64,000 nucleotides of DNA from Diplonema japonicum (lineage: Eukaryota; Euglenozoa; Diplonemea; Diplonemida; Diplonemidae), in assembly GCA_964019335.1 (NCBI GenBank), contig OZ025649.1, positions 1 through 64,000 on the forward strand. The letters run 5' to 3'. The position numbers and the translations under genes were made by a program. The notes below the pieces were generated by a model. It searched no databases. It saw nothing but the letters and a program-made list of their open reading frames with translations, and was not told the DNA's origin. Shown in pieces: positions 48,470 to 59,666 of the stretch. The number at the start of each line of letters is the position of its first letter. Position 1 is the first letter of the stretch.

Positions 48470-50248
48470 TTTGATTTAAGGTATTAAGTTAACAGTCTGA
48501 AGGATTGTAGACAAGGTTGGTCAGGGATAAAAGCAAATAAATAAAATGGGGTAAAACATTGAGAAGAAGGGTAAATGTCAAAATATTGTAGTAAGATGCA
48601 ACTTGGTGGACATGTTTTGCTCAAGCCTCTGCAGCAACACAAACATGATAAAATACAAGGTGACTGTAGCCGCATAGGCAGAACCAATGGGACACCAACT
48701 ACTAACTTTTTAAACAACAATGCTGGACATTTGTCTGTCTGGCATTAAATCTTTTTTTACATGGGAACTAGTAAATCTTACCTTTCTTTTCCTTACATTT
48801 ACAACACAAACCCTCACAATGACAGTTGTCACCAGACCAAGAGGCAAAGGTGCATAACATACGATGCAAAAACTGGGACTGAAACTCATACAAAAACAGA
48901 AAAGAACACAAGGGAGCTACTGGATCCAGCTTCTGCCTCTTCGAGCCTTCAGCACCACCTTCAGCAGTGCGCTTTTGCAACATGTGTTTCAAACTAGCGA
49001 ACCCTGTGAATGGAATATACTGCTGCATCATGGGTGCAACCCTGTGAATGGAATAGGTTGTGCTGTAAGTTAGTATATTATCGATATCAGTGTTGTAGCT
49101 ATGAATCCTTTTATTGATGATATGCTTAGTGAACCATCTCTTGTTGAGCTAAAGATCCTTCAGATGAAATAACAATGCTATTAATATGTGTGGCGTTTGT
49201 AGAGTTACCTAATGACATTGAGTTACTTCCACTATCATGTCCAGCTATAGACCTATTTGTATAGAATCACTTCCACATGTATCACCTGCCCATAGACCTA
49301 TGCTAGTAGAGTTACCATGCAGCATTTCCCACATGTTACACCTTCACCTGTTGGGTTGTAGCCTGCATTGTCTCCTACAACAGTGGCTCCAAACCCAGCA
49401 AATTCTTGTTGGGTTGTAGTCTGCATTGTCACCTACTGATATTGTTTCTTCTCCATGAGTCGTATGAGTGGTTTGCCCTATTACTAAGATTTTATGATTA
49501 GTTGCACTTCCCCTCTTAAGCTGTGGTGCGTCAACATAGGGCCCTGTACCATCACTTAATAGGAGTTGTCCTCTTCTGTAGATGATGCTGGCGATCTCTG
49601 ATCTACTGTTGAAGTGGCAGATCCTATATATGAAGATCTGTTGCTCATCCCCTTGTATCGAGGCTTACTCCAAACACATTCTTTTCTTTTTCTTTTTCTT
49701 TACACTTTATTGAGATTAACGTATAACAATGGATATGCATCATCAGTCTCTGATCAAGTCCATGTGACCATACTCATGACTGTTCTAAGAGTAGATATAT
49801 AGTAAAATCAAGTCCTCCTTCCTCATGTCTTTGACTTCTCTGTAGTTAATCTGCTTGTGGGTGGCCACTTGTTCGGTTATACGGTATACTTCTCATGTTG
49901 ACTAAGCTTTTCTACAATAGACATATTGACCCACTCCTCCTTCTTTATTTTACATCCATTCAGATACTTATGTGCTTTCTTAAGCTCTTCGCGGGTGTAC
50001 TCTTCATGATATGTAGGAACATAACATCTTCACCTGATTTAGTTTTAATGATCATCTTTACCGGATTTGTACTTATCATGAGGTACATAAAGGTACATAA
50101 TATTTACAAAAATAAAAAGAAATCCCAGAAAATATCCCTAAAAATAAAAAATCCCAAGAAACAAAATACCCCCCAGCCTGTGATACAGCAGACAACAAAA
50201 AATCTGATAATAATACAGGGGGGGGGGGCTCACAGCGATTCTAGTTCA
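48470..50248. other. AT-rich intergenic region
   Basis: No gene recognised. Short direct repeats occur at 49003-49050 (CCCTGTGAATGGAATA twice) and at 49230-49440 (ATAGACCTAT and GTTGGGTTGTAG..CTGCATTGTC units, each twice). Open frames here are short and of low complexity. The ATP9 promoter should lie just upstream of 48469, but no motif stands out. Confidence 0.4.
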
Positions 50249-51198
50249 CTATTGCCCAGTCCTGCACGTAAAGCACACTATATAGTCGCAGGACGGGCAG
50301 ACACTCCTGCGGGTGCTCATGTCGTGCTCACTAGAGCATTCCGTGCACACCCTGGTCTCTCCTTTCTAACCTGTTTGAGGGTTGTGCTGCAGTTGGGGCA
50401 GGGCACTCTCGTCAAGTTGTAAGTTAGTTGGCTTGGGGTCACCTAGCTTGGTGCCGCTGCTTGGCTTGGGGCTGAGGCTTCTCGGCTAGGCATTTCTTCT
50501 TCTTTTTCTTCTTCGTCAGACGCGCATCAGAAATGGCCTCTATGTCGATGCCCAGCCTGCTGAACATCTCATTAATCTCAAGGTCTGGGTCTTCGGGTAC
50601 TGGTTCCGGGTCGACTGACGGTTCCAACCTGTCCTGGGGTCATGCCAAAAATAAAATGAAAATAATCTTTGTAATGGGTCCAAAATCCGAAAAAGGTACA
50701 TAATTTATACATTGCAGTACATGTAAATCTTTTTTTTTAGGGCAGGGTATTTTTATTTTTGGGGGCGGAATTTTTTTTTTTTTTGGATTATTGAAAGCTA
50801 TTTTGAGGGTGGAAATCTTTCGGGGCGGAAATTTTGTAGGATTATTGAAAAGTCATTTTGGGGGTGGAAATCTTTTGGGGGCGAAACAACCACTTCCCCG
50901 TTCTCTAATGGCAGCATACTGTGGTGTGCTTGATTGGGAGTGGTGGGAGGGTGAAGAGTGGGAGGAATGGGACTGGCATATGCCAAGCTAGCAAGGCAGC
51001 TGGAAGAGGCCAGAGAACCAACAGAAGGTGTACTCGTGCTGGATGATATGATAGTCGGTGTCATCTGACACCAGTATGGTCTCCACCACTCTTCAGCAGA
51101 AGATCTGTTTCCATTTGTTCTTTATATTCATCAGTTGAGAGCTCCCTCCTCTGGCTCAGCAAAGACTTGCTGAGGCTGGTGCCAAGTGCACTGTAAGA
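50249..51198 (-). CDS. Small zinc-ribbon/RING-like protein, fragmentary model
   Basis: Probable exons: 51198-51072 (preceded by CCTTTGCAG, reading LGTSLSKSLLSQRRELSTDE), 50633-50443 (after CCCCAG; reading DLEINEMFSRLGIDIEAISD, then a K7 run) and 50407 to about 50350 (after a 35-nt intron with an ACTAAC site; reading VPCPNCSTTLKQ). The coding sense then moves by one frame to VCTECSSEHDM..VCPSCDYIVCFTC, ending with TAG at 50249. The result is a C-x2-C, C-x2-C, C-x2-C, C-x2-C zinc-binding tail. How 51072 joins 50633 is not resolved, and the last frame change would need either a very small intron or an indel. The function is unknown. Confidence 0.45.
50650..51060. other. Low-complexity DNA with 50-bp tandem duplication
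   Basis: Two direct copies of ATTATTGAAA..GGGTGGAAATCTTT..GGGGGCGAAA lie at about 50788-50886. T- and G-rich tracts surround them. Possibly intronic to the zinc-ribbon gene. No other feature seen. Confidence 0.5.
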
Positions 51199-52014
51199 CT
51201 GCAAAGGCAGCAAGGCCGTAGGTAGGCAAGTAGGACGTAACCTACCATCCCGATCCCCTTTTAATTTTATTTTTGCTACTCGGAAGGAGGGAGGAGGAAG
51301 AAGGAGAGAAAGAAAAAGGGGAAAGGAGAAAATAGAATGACATCAATGTCCATGCGAAAAGCATAGAGTCGGGGGAAGAAGAAAAATGAAAAACAGGAAA
51401 TCTTTCTATCATCTGACATGGCCTCAGTGGAGATGCTCTCAGCCTTACCCAGCAGCATAAGGATGGGGCTGATTTTAGGAGGGCCTCAAGGGCAGCAGCC
51501 AAAGCCGCACATAAGCCTGGGGGCAAGAGAGCAGCGTAGCCTACTCCTTTTTTTTCTTTTTTTTTTTTTCGCCTTTATTAATTCTTATTTGACCTTTCCC
51601 ACACAGTATCTTCATCAAAGTGTCAGATCATGGTACATACGGCATAGGACAAGAAAGGCATGGCGAATTGTAAGCTGGCAGGGTGGCCCCTTCTGTTCCT
51701 CTCTCATTGGCTTCTGACTATTATAAGCGATAAAGAGAATTTTAATGCCGAACGGACAACTCCCGGACGCAACACAAACCGGAAGTTTGTCCGTCCGGCA
51801 TTTTTTGTTTTACAGTATTACCGGAAGCTTTGGCGGACCGGAAATTTTTACTTCCGGAAATTTATTGTTTTACAGTAGTCGTTTTTATGATACACGTGGA
51901 GGTGGGGAGGATTATGTTTTTTCTTTCCTTCTTTTTTTTTATTTTCCTTCTTTTTTCTATTTGATTACACTTCATTTGTTTTCTCCCTGCTGCCTTGAAT
52001 GGCTTGCTAGGTAG
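51199..52014. other. Intergenic region with hairpin element
   Basis: On the minus strand a short stretch near 51475-51390 reads ISPILMLLGKAESISTEAMS and could be an exon, but I cannot connect it. A hairpin at 51745-51802 (TGCCGAACGGACAA ... TTGTCCGTCCGGCA) is followed by two copies of TTGTTTTACAGTA (51807-51819 and 51866-51880). Confidence 0.4.
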
Positions 52015-52017
52015 ACG

Positions 52018-52156
52018 GTTAGTCGGTGGGAGTTAGTCGGTGGGGGTTAGTCGGTGGGGGTTAGTCGGTGGGGGTTAGTCGGTGGGAGTTAGTCGGTGGG
52101 GGTTAGTCGGTGGGGGTTAGTCGGTGGGGGTTAGTCGGTGGGGGTTAGTCGGTGGT
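52018..52156. repeat. 14-bp G-rich minisatellite (TTAGTCGGTGGGGG)n
   Basis: About ten tandem copies of TTAGTCGGTGGGGG; two copies carry GGGAG in place of GGGGG. It sits directly downstream of the minus-strand kinesin-like gene. Like the array at 1-2887 it is G-rich on the plus strand and likely to form G-quadruplexes. Confidence 0.95.
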
Positions 52157-52169
52157 CTCTTCGGTGTCC

Positions 52170-53921
52170 TCAGAGGTATCTGATTGCCTCTTCGGGTCTT
52201 TGATAAGGATGTGCTTCCAGTGTGGATGTCGTAGTGTTTGTTTCAATGTCAGGGCCGTGCGGAAGGGCAAACAGGAGGTCAGTGAAGGGTGCCCATGTGA
52301 AAGTGTGTTTGTTGACGACGCCACACGCCGCTTGTCGCGTTGACATATTCGGGTTGTTAGTGATGATCAGGGTGTGCTTTCGTTTTTCCAAAGCTTCACA
52401 TTCGTAGGTTCCTCAAGCAACTGCATCAGCCTGCTGTGCATAATCTCTACTTTTGTGGTAACGGTTTTGCAGTACATTCCTGTTCGCTCTCGGTTCTCTC
52501 TATTAGGGGTTTCGGGGAATTTTGCATCTGCATAACGTACTTTAAGTACGGGTTTGTTGTTTTGGTTTCTGACATGGACAAGCAAGATAAGGTCCCTCCT
52601 CCCACAAAGAATCAGCACCGCATCGCCTTCTTGCTCCAGTAATTCAAGTTTTTTTTTTGAACTCGTAAGACAGTCCCAGCTCCATCGCTTTGTCAAGGCT
52701 CTTTCCTTTGCCAAACGGGTGATGGTTTGCTGTTGTCAAGCTCACTGACAAAACGCATGTTGGCACACTCCGTGGGAACCCAGTCGTAGACGATCTTCGT
52801 GTCATCACTTGTCAGCGGAGATGCACCCTTGTAGAAAAACACTGAGATGAAGAGCCCCACAGTTTTGTGGGCACGCTCCTCGAATGTGATCGAGTTCATG
52901 CTCCAACTAAACAGGTTAACCTTTTCAAATAGGAAGCGACCCCCAGGTAGGAAGGGGTGGCGGGACGTGGGTCGTTCATGTATCATCTGTTCCATCAGCA
53001 TATTATAAACGTGTGTGCACATGCTGAAGTCAATTTGGGGCACTGCAAGCCTGGCACCAGGCTGATTCACACGGACAACACTCACAGGGATTTCTTGCAG
53101 CGGAATAGCATCTTTATTTGCAGAAGCATAAACAAGTTTTCTCATGTTAAATCCGTTCATAAGCTCCTCGTTCCAATCATCAGAGTGCATGAGTGTCTTG
53201 TTGCTATCAACCCGACATTTTTGCACAGCGCTGCCGTCCGTGTCCAGTTTTGTTAGATCATTTCCAGCGGTGTTCAGCAGTGTGTCACATAGAGGCGCTT
53301 CCCGATTATTGCTGCACAAGTAGTTAATCCTGTTCTCTCTGTTTTCGCGTTCTCCAAAGAGACTCCTTCCCCATGACCTAGCTTGATCTCATAGAACCCA
53401 ATGTCTGCTGTGACAAGCTTGACTCTATCCCGAAGCTGCTGCTGGCCCCAACGTGCCATCTGCACTGCGAATGTTTTGCCCACATGTGACCCGTTCATCA
53501 AGACAAGTGCATGTGTTGCCATGGAATCCACAACTGCGGTGCTGTACTCCTTTACCTTGTCATCAAACGCTACCCTCCCAAAGCGTTGGTGTATTTCGGT
53601 GCCAGGCATCACTACTTTAGCAGTTCTACTGAGCTCTTCGAGTTGCTCAAACAGGGTATCAGGATCCTGTGGCGTTTAATTAAGTGCCCTGCATACCTTC
53701 GCTGCCATTTGTGCTTGCGACTGCATGTTGAGGACCCGTTGTTGGTTGAGGCTAGCACGTTGTTGGTAGAGGCCGGCAAGTTGTTGGTAGCGGTCGGCAA
53801 GTTGTTGGTAGTGGTCGGCAAGTTGTTGGTAGTGGTCGGCAAGTTGTTGGTAGTGGTTGGCAAGTTGTTGGTAGCGGCCGGCAAGTTGTTGGTAGTGGTC
53901 GGCAAGTTGTTGGTTGAGACA
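52170..53921 (-). CDS. Second kinesin-like gene: heptad coiled coil then motor-like region
   Basis: Reading the 21-bp repeats at 53740-53910 in the frame QQLADHY gives seven-residue heptads, then LNMQSQAQMAAK, a 30-nt intron (53696-53667) and DPDTLFEQLEELSRTAK in the same frame. Next come RFGRVAFDD, HALVLMNGSHVGKTFAVQM (a kinesin-like F-x-F-D and a partial P-loop, GSHVGKT) and VKLVTADIGFYEIKLGHG. After another small intron (about 29-41 nt) the frame reads INYLCSNNREAPLCDTLL to MRFVSELDNSKPSP, the switch II position. Further downstream the frame changes near an A10 run (52650) and again near 52400. Coiled coil before motor resembles kinesin-14 order. The frame breaks may be introns, sequencing errors or decay. 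The 5' end abuts the repeat array at 53922, so the N-terminus may be truncated. Confidence 0.5.
53738..53910 (-). repeat. 21-bp coding repeat (QQLADHY heptads)
   Basis: About eight copies of a 21-bp unit (plus strand GCAAGTTGTTGGTAGTGGTCG) with small changes. Seven codons per unit equals one coiled-coil heptad, so copy-number change would lengthen the coil in register. Confidence 0.85.
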
Positions 53922-54159
53922 GTGTTGGTCAGTCCCGTCCCGTCCCCTAAAACGGAATACGGGCCTGGACGGGACTAACGGGACTCCACGGGACGGGACT
54001 CGACGGGACTCACGGGACTCTCCCCAACACTGTCATTATTTTTGATAGTTTTGCAACTTTTTTTTTTTTTTTTTTCCTTTTGGAAAAAAAAAAAAAAAAA
54101 TGGAGGAAAAAAAAAAGAGGGAAAAATCCTTGATTTTTTTGACATACATGATGTGTTTA

Positions 54160-54200
<41 letters not shown>

Positions 54201-54564
54201 CCTTCTTTTTTCTTGTCTTCTCACATTTTTTCGCACACCTAAGCCAAGCTGTTGTTTCTGCTTTCCGCATCAAATGTTGTATTTGGATGTAATAGAAAAG
54301 GGAGAAATAATAAATAATATGTATAAGAGGAGGGTGTGTATGTTGATACAACAACAACAGATCGGTTCCTTGCTTTCAGCGCCGTGCCCCTAATGCGTGC
54401 AATGTACAGCTCAACCCCTGCATCGCATTGCCTGTTTGTTGCACATATTTTCATGTTATCCCCCCCCCACCTGAAAATAATATGGAGATAAATATATGAG
54501 TTAAAGGAGGCTGGTGTTGGCAGCACCCTGCACAAGAACTGTCTACTTGATTACAGGGGGCGCA

Positions 54565-54880
54565 CCACAGCCGAGTTGTAGCTTCTTCTGCGTTCCGCGT
54601 CGTTTCCTTAATCACCGTGGCCGGGATGTAGCTTCTTCTGCATTCCACATCGTGCCCTTAATCACTGCAGCCAGGTTGTAATTTCTTGCATTCCGTGTCA
54701 TTTCCTTAAGCACCACGGCCGGGTTGTAGCTTCTTCTGTGTTCTGCATCGTGTCCTTAATCACCATGGCCGAGTTGTAGCTTTTTGTGTTCCGTGTCATT
54801 TCCTTAATCACGATGGCTGGACGGCCGGGTTGTAGCTTCTTCTGCGTTCTGTGTCGTGTCCTTAATGTGTGTGGTGTTCA
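54565..54880. repeat. ~50-bp minisatellite (GTTGTAGCTTCTTCTG... units), copy 1
   Basis: Six imperfect units of the form GCCGRGTTGTAGCTTCTT..GCRTTC..GTCGTKTCCTTAATCAC. Further copies lie at 55946-56190 and 57270-57515 in the tandem repeats, and inverted single units at 58195-58250 and 59420-59440. Confidence 0.85.
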
Positions 54881-55002
54881 GCTCAACCCCAGCCAGGGCA
54901 CCCCAGGTAACCAAGATTCTGCGCTTGTGTGGTTTGCTCAGTGATGACAGATGAGGAGGTCAACAGTGAACAACACATCTGATGTTTTTCTTATATGATA
55001 AA

Positions 55003-55047
<45 letters not shown>

Positions 55048-55179
55048 CTCCAGTCAGATTTTCAAGGGTGGGAGTGAATATAATATTTCACATTATTTCA
55101 CGCTTCACTTTATTTTCATTGCAGATTTCAGGCTTGTTTTAGGAAGAAAACAGGGGCAGAAATGAAAATTACTTTATGA

Positions 55180-55205
55180 GTGAATATAAAGTACTTTATA
55201 TTCAC
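55180..55205. repeat. 26-bp perfect palindrome
   Basis: GTGAATATAAAG followed by TACTTTATATTCAC reads the same on both strands; repeated at 56506-56531. It lies between the long T-tract and the MGRKPKG open frame. Confidence 0.9.
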
Positions 55206-55450
55206 GCTAGCCCTATTTTTACTGTACAGCAAAGGTTCTTTGAATATGGGGCGCAAACCGAAAGGGATGGGTAAAAAGCCAAAAGCAGGTGCGGCAAGGA
55301 AAGAGGTGAAGGTGGTGCAGTGTTGGTCAGTCCCGTCCCGTCCCCTAAAACGGAATACGGGCCTGGACGGGACTAACGGGACTCCACGGGACGGGACTCG
55401 ATGGGACTCACGGGACTCTCCCCAACAGTCATTATTTTTGATAGTTTTGC

Positions 55451-55481
<31 letters not shown>

Positions 55482-56329
55482 CCCTTTGGAAAAAAAAAAA
55501 AAAATGGGGAAAAAAAAAGAGGAAAAAATCCTTGATTTTTTTTTGACATACATGATGTGTTTACCTTTTTTTTTTTTTTCTTTTTTTTCTTGTCTTCTCA
55601 CATTTTTTCGCACACCTAAGCCAAGCTGTTGTTTCTGCTTCCACATCAAATGTTGTATTTGGATGTAATAGAAAAGGGGGGAAATAATAAATAATATGTA
55701 CAAGAGGAGGGTATGTTTATACAACCTGTGTAAACAGATCGGTTCCTTGCTTTCAGCGCCATGCCCCTAATGCGTGCAATGTACAGCTCAACCCCTGCAT
55801 CGCATTGCCTGTTTGTTGCACATATTTTCATGTTATCCCCACCTGAAAATAATAGAAAGGAGATAAATATATGAGTTAAAGGAGGCTGGTGTTGGCAGCA
55901 CCCTGCACAAGAACTGTCTACTTGATTACAGGGGGTGCACCACAGCCGAGTTGTAGCTTCTTGTGTCTGTTCCGCGTCGTTTCCTTAATCACTGCAGCCA
56001 GGTTGTAACTTCTTGCATTCCATGTCATTTCCTTAAGCACCACGGCCGGGTTGTAGCTTCTTCTGTGTTCTGCATCGTGTCCTTAATCACCGCAGCCGAG
56101 TTGTAGCTTTTTGTGTTCCGTGTCATTTCCTTAATCACGATGGCTGGACGGCCGGGTTGTAGCTTCTTCTGCGTTCTGTGTCGTGTCCTTAATGTGTGTG
56201 GTGTTCAGCTCAACCCCAGCCAGGGCGCCCCAGGTAACTAAGATTCTGCGCTTGTGTGGTTTGCTCAGTGATGACAGATGAGGAGGTCAACAGTGAACAA
56301 CACATCTGATGTTTTTCTTATATGATAAA

Positions 56330-56373
<44 letters not shown>

Positions 56374-56776
56374 CTCCAGTCAGATTTTCAAGGGTGGGAG
56401 TGAATATAATATTTCACATTATTTCACGCTTCACTTTATTTTCATTGCAGATTTCAGGCTTGTTTTAGGAAGAAAACAGGGGCAGAAATGAAAATTACTT
56501 TATGAGTGAATATAAAGTACTTTATATTCACGCTAGCCCTATTTTTACTGTACAGCAAAGGTTCTTTGAATATGGGGCGCAAACCGAAAGGGATGGGTAA
56601 AAAGCCAAAAGCAGGTGCGGCAAGGAAAGAGGTGAAGGTGGTGCAGTGTTGGTCAGTCCCGTCCCGTCCCCTAAAACGGAATACGGGCCTGGACGGGACT
56701 AACGGGACTCCACGGGACGGGACTCGATGGGACTCACGGGACTCTCCCCAACAGTCATTATTTTTGATAGTTTTGC

Positions 56777-56807
<31 letters not shown>

Positions 56808-57591
56808 CCCTTTGGAAAAAAAAAAAAAAATGGGGAAAAAAAAAGAGGAAAAAATCCTTGATTTTTTTTTGACATACATGATGTGTTTACCTTTTTTTTT
56901 TTTTTCTTTTTTTTCTTGTCTTCTCACATTTTTTCGCACACCTAAGCCAAGCTGTTGTTTCTGCTTCCACATCAAATGTTGTATTTGGATGTAATAGAAA
57001 AGGGGGGAAATAATAAATAATATGTACAAGAGGAGGGTATGTTTATACAACCTGTGTAAACAGATCGGTTCCTTGCTTTCAGCGCCATGCCCCTAATGCG
57101 TGCAATGTACAGCTCAACCCCTGCATCGCATTGCCTGTTTGTTGCACATATTTTCATGTTATCCCCACCTGAAAATAATAGAAAGGAGATAAATATATGA
57201 GTTAAAGGAGGCTGGTGTTGGCAGCACCCTGCACAAGAACTGTCTACTTGATTACAGGGGGTGCACCACAGCCGAGTTGTAGCTTCTTGTGTCTGTTCCG
57301 CGTCGTTTCCTTAATCACTGCAGCCAGGTTGTAACTTCTTGCATTCCATGTCATTTCCTTAAGCACCACGGCCGGGTTGTAGCTTCTTCTGTGTTCTGCA
57401 TCGTGTCCTTAATCACCGCAGCCGAGTTGTAGCTTTTTGTGTTCCGTGTCATTTCCTTAATCACGATGGCTGGACGGCCGGGTTGTAGCTTCTTCTGCGT
57501 TCTGTGTCGTGTCCTTAATGTGTGTGGTGTTCAGCTCAACCCCAGCCAGGGCGCCCCAGGTAACTAAGATTCTGCGCTTGTGTGGTTTGCT

Positions 57592-57686
57592 CAGTGATGA
57601 CAGATGAGGAGGTCAACAGTGAACAACACATCTGATGTTTTTCTTATATTTTCATGTTATCCCCACCACCTGAAAAAGAAGATAAA

Positions 57687-57726
<40 letters not shown>

Positions 57727-57959
57727 AACAGTCAGCACCCCCATGCACACTGAAATTTTATCGTTTTTTTTTTTTTTTTTTTTTCCTTTTGTATATTGTG
57801 CACCAGGAGGTGCATTGTGACACCTGCTTTTCCCTGTGCAGCATAGTGGTACATGTTATAAAACACGTGCTGTGTTGTGCACCCTGTGTTGCATACATCA
57901 TGTGTGTTGAAAATTTGCGGTGTTGGGGTGGTTTGTGGCCAACACTGCCCATCCCTTTT

Positions 57960-57993
<34 letters not shown>

Positions 57994-58074
57994 CAGGTGG
58001 TGGGGATAACATGAAAATATAAGAAAAACATCAGATGTGTTGTTCACTGTTGACCTCCTCATCAGTCATCACTG
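57592..58074. repeat. Inverted repeat, ~85-bp arms around a 315-bp spacer
   Basis: Left arm (57592-57677: CAGTGATGACAGATGAGGAG to CCCCACCACCTGAAAA) is repeated in reverse complement at 57990-58074. The inverted identity continues beyond to about 58255 (copies of the CAGCTCAACCCCAGCC and CCAAGATTCTG blocks). The spacer has two T-tracts and no gene. Confidence 0.85.
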
Positions 58075-58254
58075 GTAGTGCCCGAGTGGAAGAACATAAT
58101 GCAGATGCTCAGGGTGATGAACAGGCAGCAAACTGCACAAGCACAGAATCTTGGTTACCCAGGACGCACCGGCTGGGGTTGAGCTGTACACCACATGCAT
58201 CAAGGACACGATGTGGAATGCAGAAGAAGCTACAACTCAGCTGTGGTGCTCCCT

Positions 58255-59645
58255 CTTTCCCCCCTTGTCAATTCACTTTTTCACTACTGCTCTCTTTGGC
58301 TTCCTTCTGTTAACTCTTCTCATCATTTAAAACCTACCCTCTCACCTTGTGTATTTTTTGTTTTTGTTTACCATAGCTCACATTGGTTTCAGCCAAAGCT
58401 TACTTACATTTAATTTTTTTTTTTCTCACTCCATTCCACTCATATACCAACACATTTCTACACCTTCCATTCATGAATTCAGTGCTATTTCCAAGGGAAC
58501 AAGTCATGTTAGTGTGTATTAGTAGGTTCCAATAAAGTACAGAAACTGTAGCTTTAGAATCGTTGGTAGGGGGGGCATGGGGGGGCAAATCCAGGGGGGT
58601 GGGGGTGGGGGGCAAAAAAAAATATTTTTGTTGTGTCCAAAAAAAATTTTTTTCCACCCAAAAAAAGTTGTCAAAGACACCCAAAAATTGATTTTTTTTC
58701 CAAAAAAATTTTTTTTTTCTCAAAAGTACCTATCCTAGGCCTTAATAGAGGCTTTTAGTGAAGTGGGGTGAAAGTGAGAAGTTTGGGCGTGTGCACAAAC
58801 AAATGGAGTGTCAAACTAGTTTCCCCCCCCCCTTTTTTTCTCCTCTTTGCATCATCAAGGTTGAAAGTGGTGACTATATCACCACAACACTGACAGCACA
58901 ATATTCCATGTCGTGTCCTTAATGTGTGCAGTGTGCAGCTCAACACCAGCCATGGCCCTGGTAACTAAGATTCTGGGCCTGTGTAGTTTGCTGCCAGTTC
59001 ATCACCCCAGGCACAACCAGTGATGACCAACATGGAGGTCAACAGTGAACAACACATCTGATGTACTTCTTATATTTCCATATTTCTGTGATCCCCACCA
59101 CCAAATAACATGAAAGAGGTAAGGGAGACCAGTGACAGGGGGGTGCACCTTGGCTGCTTCTGCATTCCGTGTCGTGTCCTTAATGCATGTGGTGCAGCTC
59201 AACCCCAGCTGGTGCCCTAAGTAGTTTACTCACCCTGAGCATCTGCAATTTGTTCTTCCACTCAGGGTGCTACAGGTGATGACCAGCCAAGTGGAGGAAA
59301 TGCTGGGGGGCACTGCAGCTCAGGGTGATGAACAGGCAGCAAACTGCATGAGTGCAGAATCTTGGTTACCTGGGATGCACCAGCTGGGGTTGAGCTGTAC
59401 ACCACACACATCAAAGACACGATGTGGAATGCAGAAGAGCCCCCTGTAATCAAGTAGACAGTTCTTGTGCAGGGTGCTGCCAACACTGGCCTCCTTTAAC
59501 TCATATATAAAATATGGATAAGAAGAGCACCATGAAGAGAAGAAAGAGGAAGAAATAAAAAAAAGCAGCCTTATCTAATCCCATTTACCCAAACAACCCA
59601 ACTCATTTACAAAGAAAGAGAAAAGAAAGAAAAAACATAACCCAG
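58255..59645. repeat. Scattered direct and inverted fragments of the same repeat family
   Basis: Forward fragments: 58905-59090 and 59160-59215. Reverse-complement fragment: 59320-59515 (to the ACTGTCTACTTGATTACAGG and GGAGGCCAGTG blocks). Between them, 58565-58720 is G- and then A/T-homopolymer-rich low-complexity DNA. No gene recognised. Confidence 0.75.
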
Positions 59646-59666
59646 GGCAAAACTTGTTTTTTTTTT

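Larger units (their letters stand above)
53922..57725. repeat. Tandem array of ~1.3-kb repeat, about 2.8 copies
   Basis: Copies start at TGTTGGTCAGTCCCGTCCCG: 53923, 55321 and 56647. Copies 2 and 3 are offset by exactly 1,326 bp and look identical until about 57648, where copy 3 departs; copy 1 is 1,398 bp and diverged. Each unit contains, in order: ACGGGACT short repeats, a poly-T/poly-A hairpin, another T-tract, a stretch ending in ATATATGAGTTAAAGGAGG, the 50-bp minisatellite, a long T-tract (about 38), a 26-bp perfect palindrome and a short open frame starting MGRKPKGMGKKPKAG that ends at an AAG/GT, like an exon with a donor site. Confidence 0.9.

Noticed and set aside
52018..52156. CRISPR array or telomere seed
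   Set aside because: Units are contiguous with no spacers; short G-rich minisatellite only.
53738..53910. Thr/Asn-rich NNLPTTT repeat protein
   Set aside because: That is another frame of the 21-bp repeat; the QQLADHY frame joins in phase through a GT-AG intron to the kinesin-like exon, the other does not.
54036..57050. Lys- or Phe-rich small proteins in the repeat array
   Set aside because: They are translations of poly-A/poly-T tracts and differ between frames; no conserved start or function.
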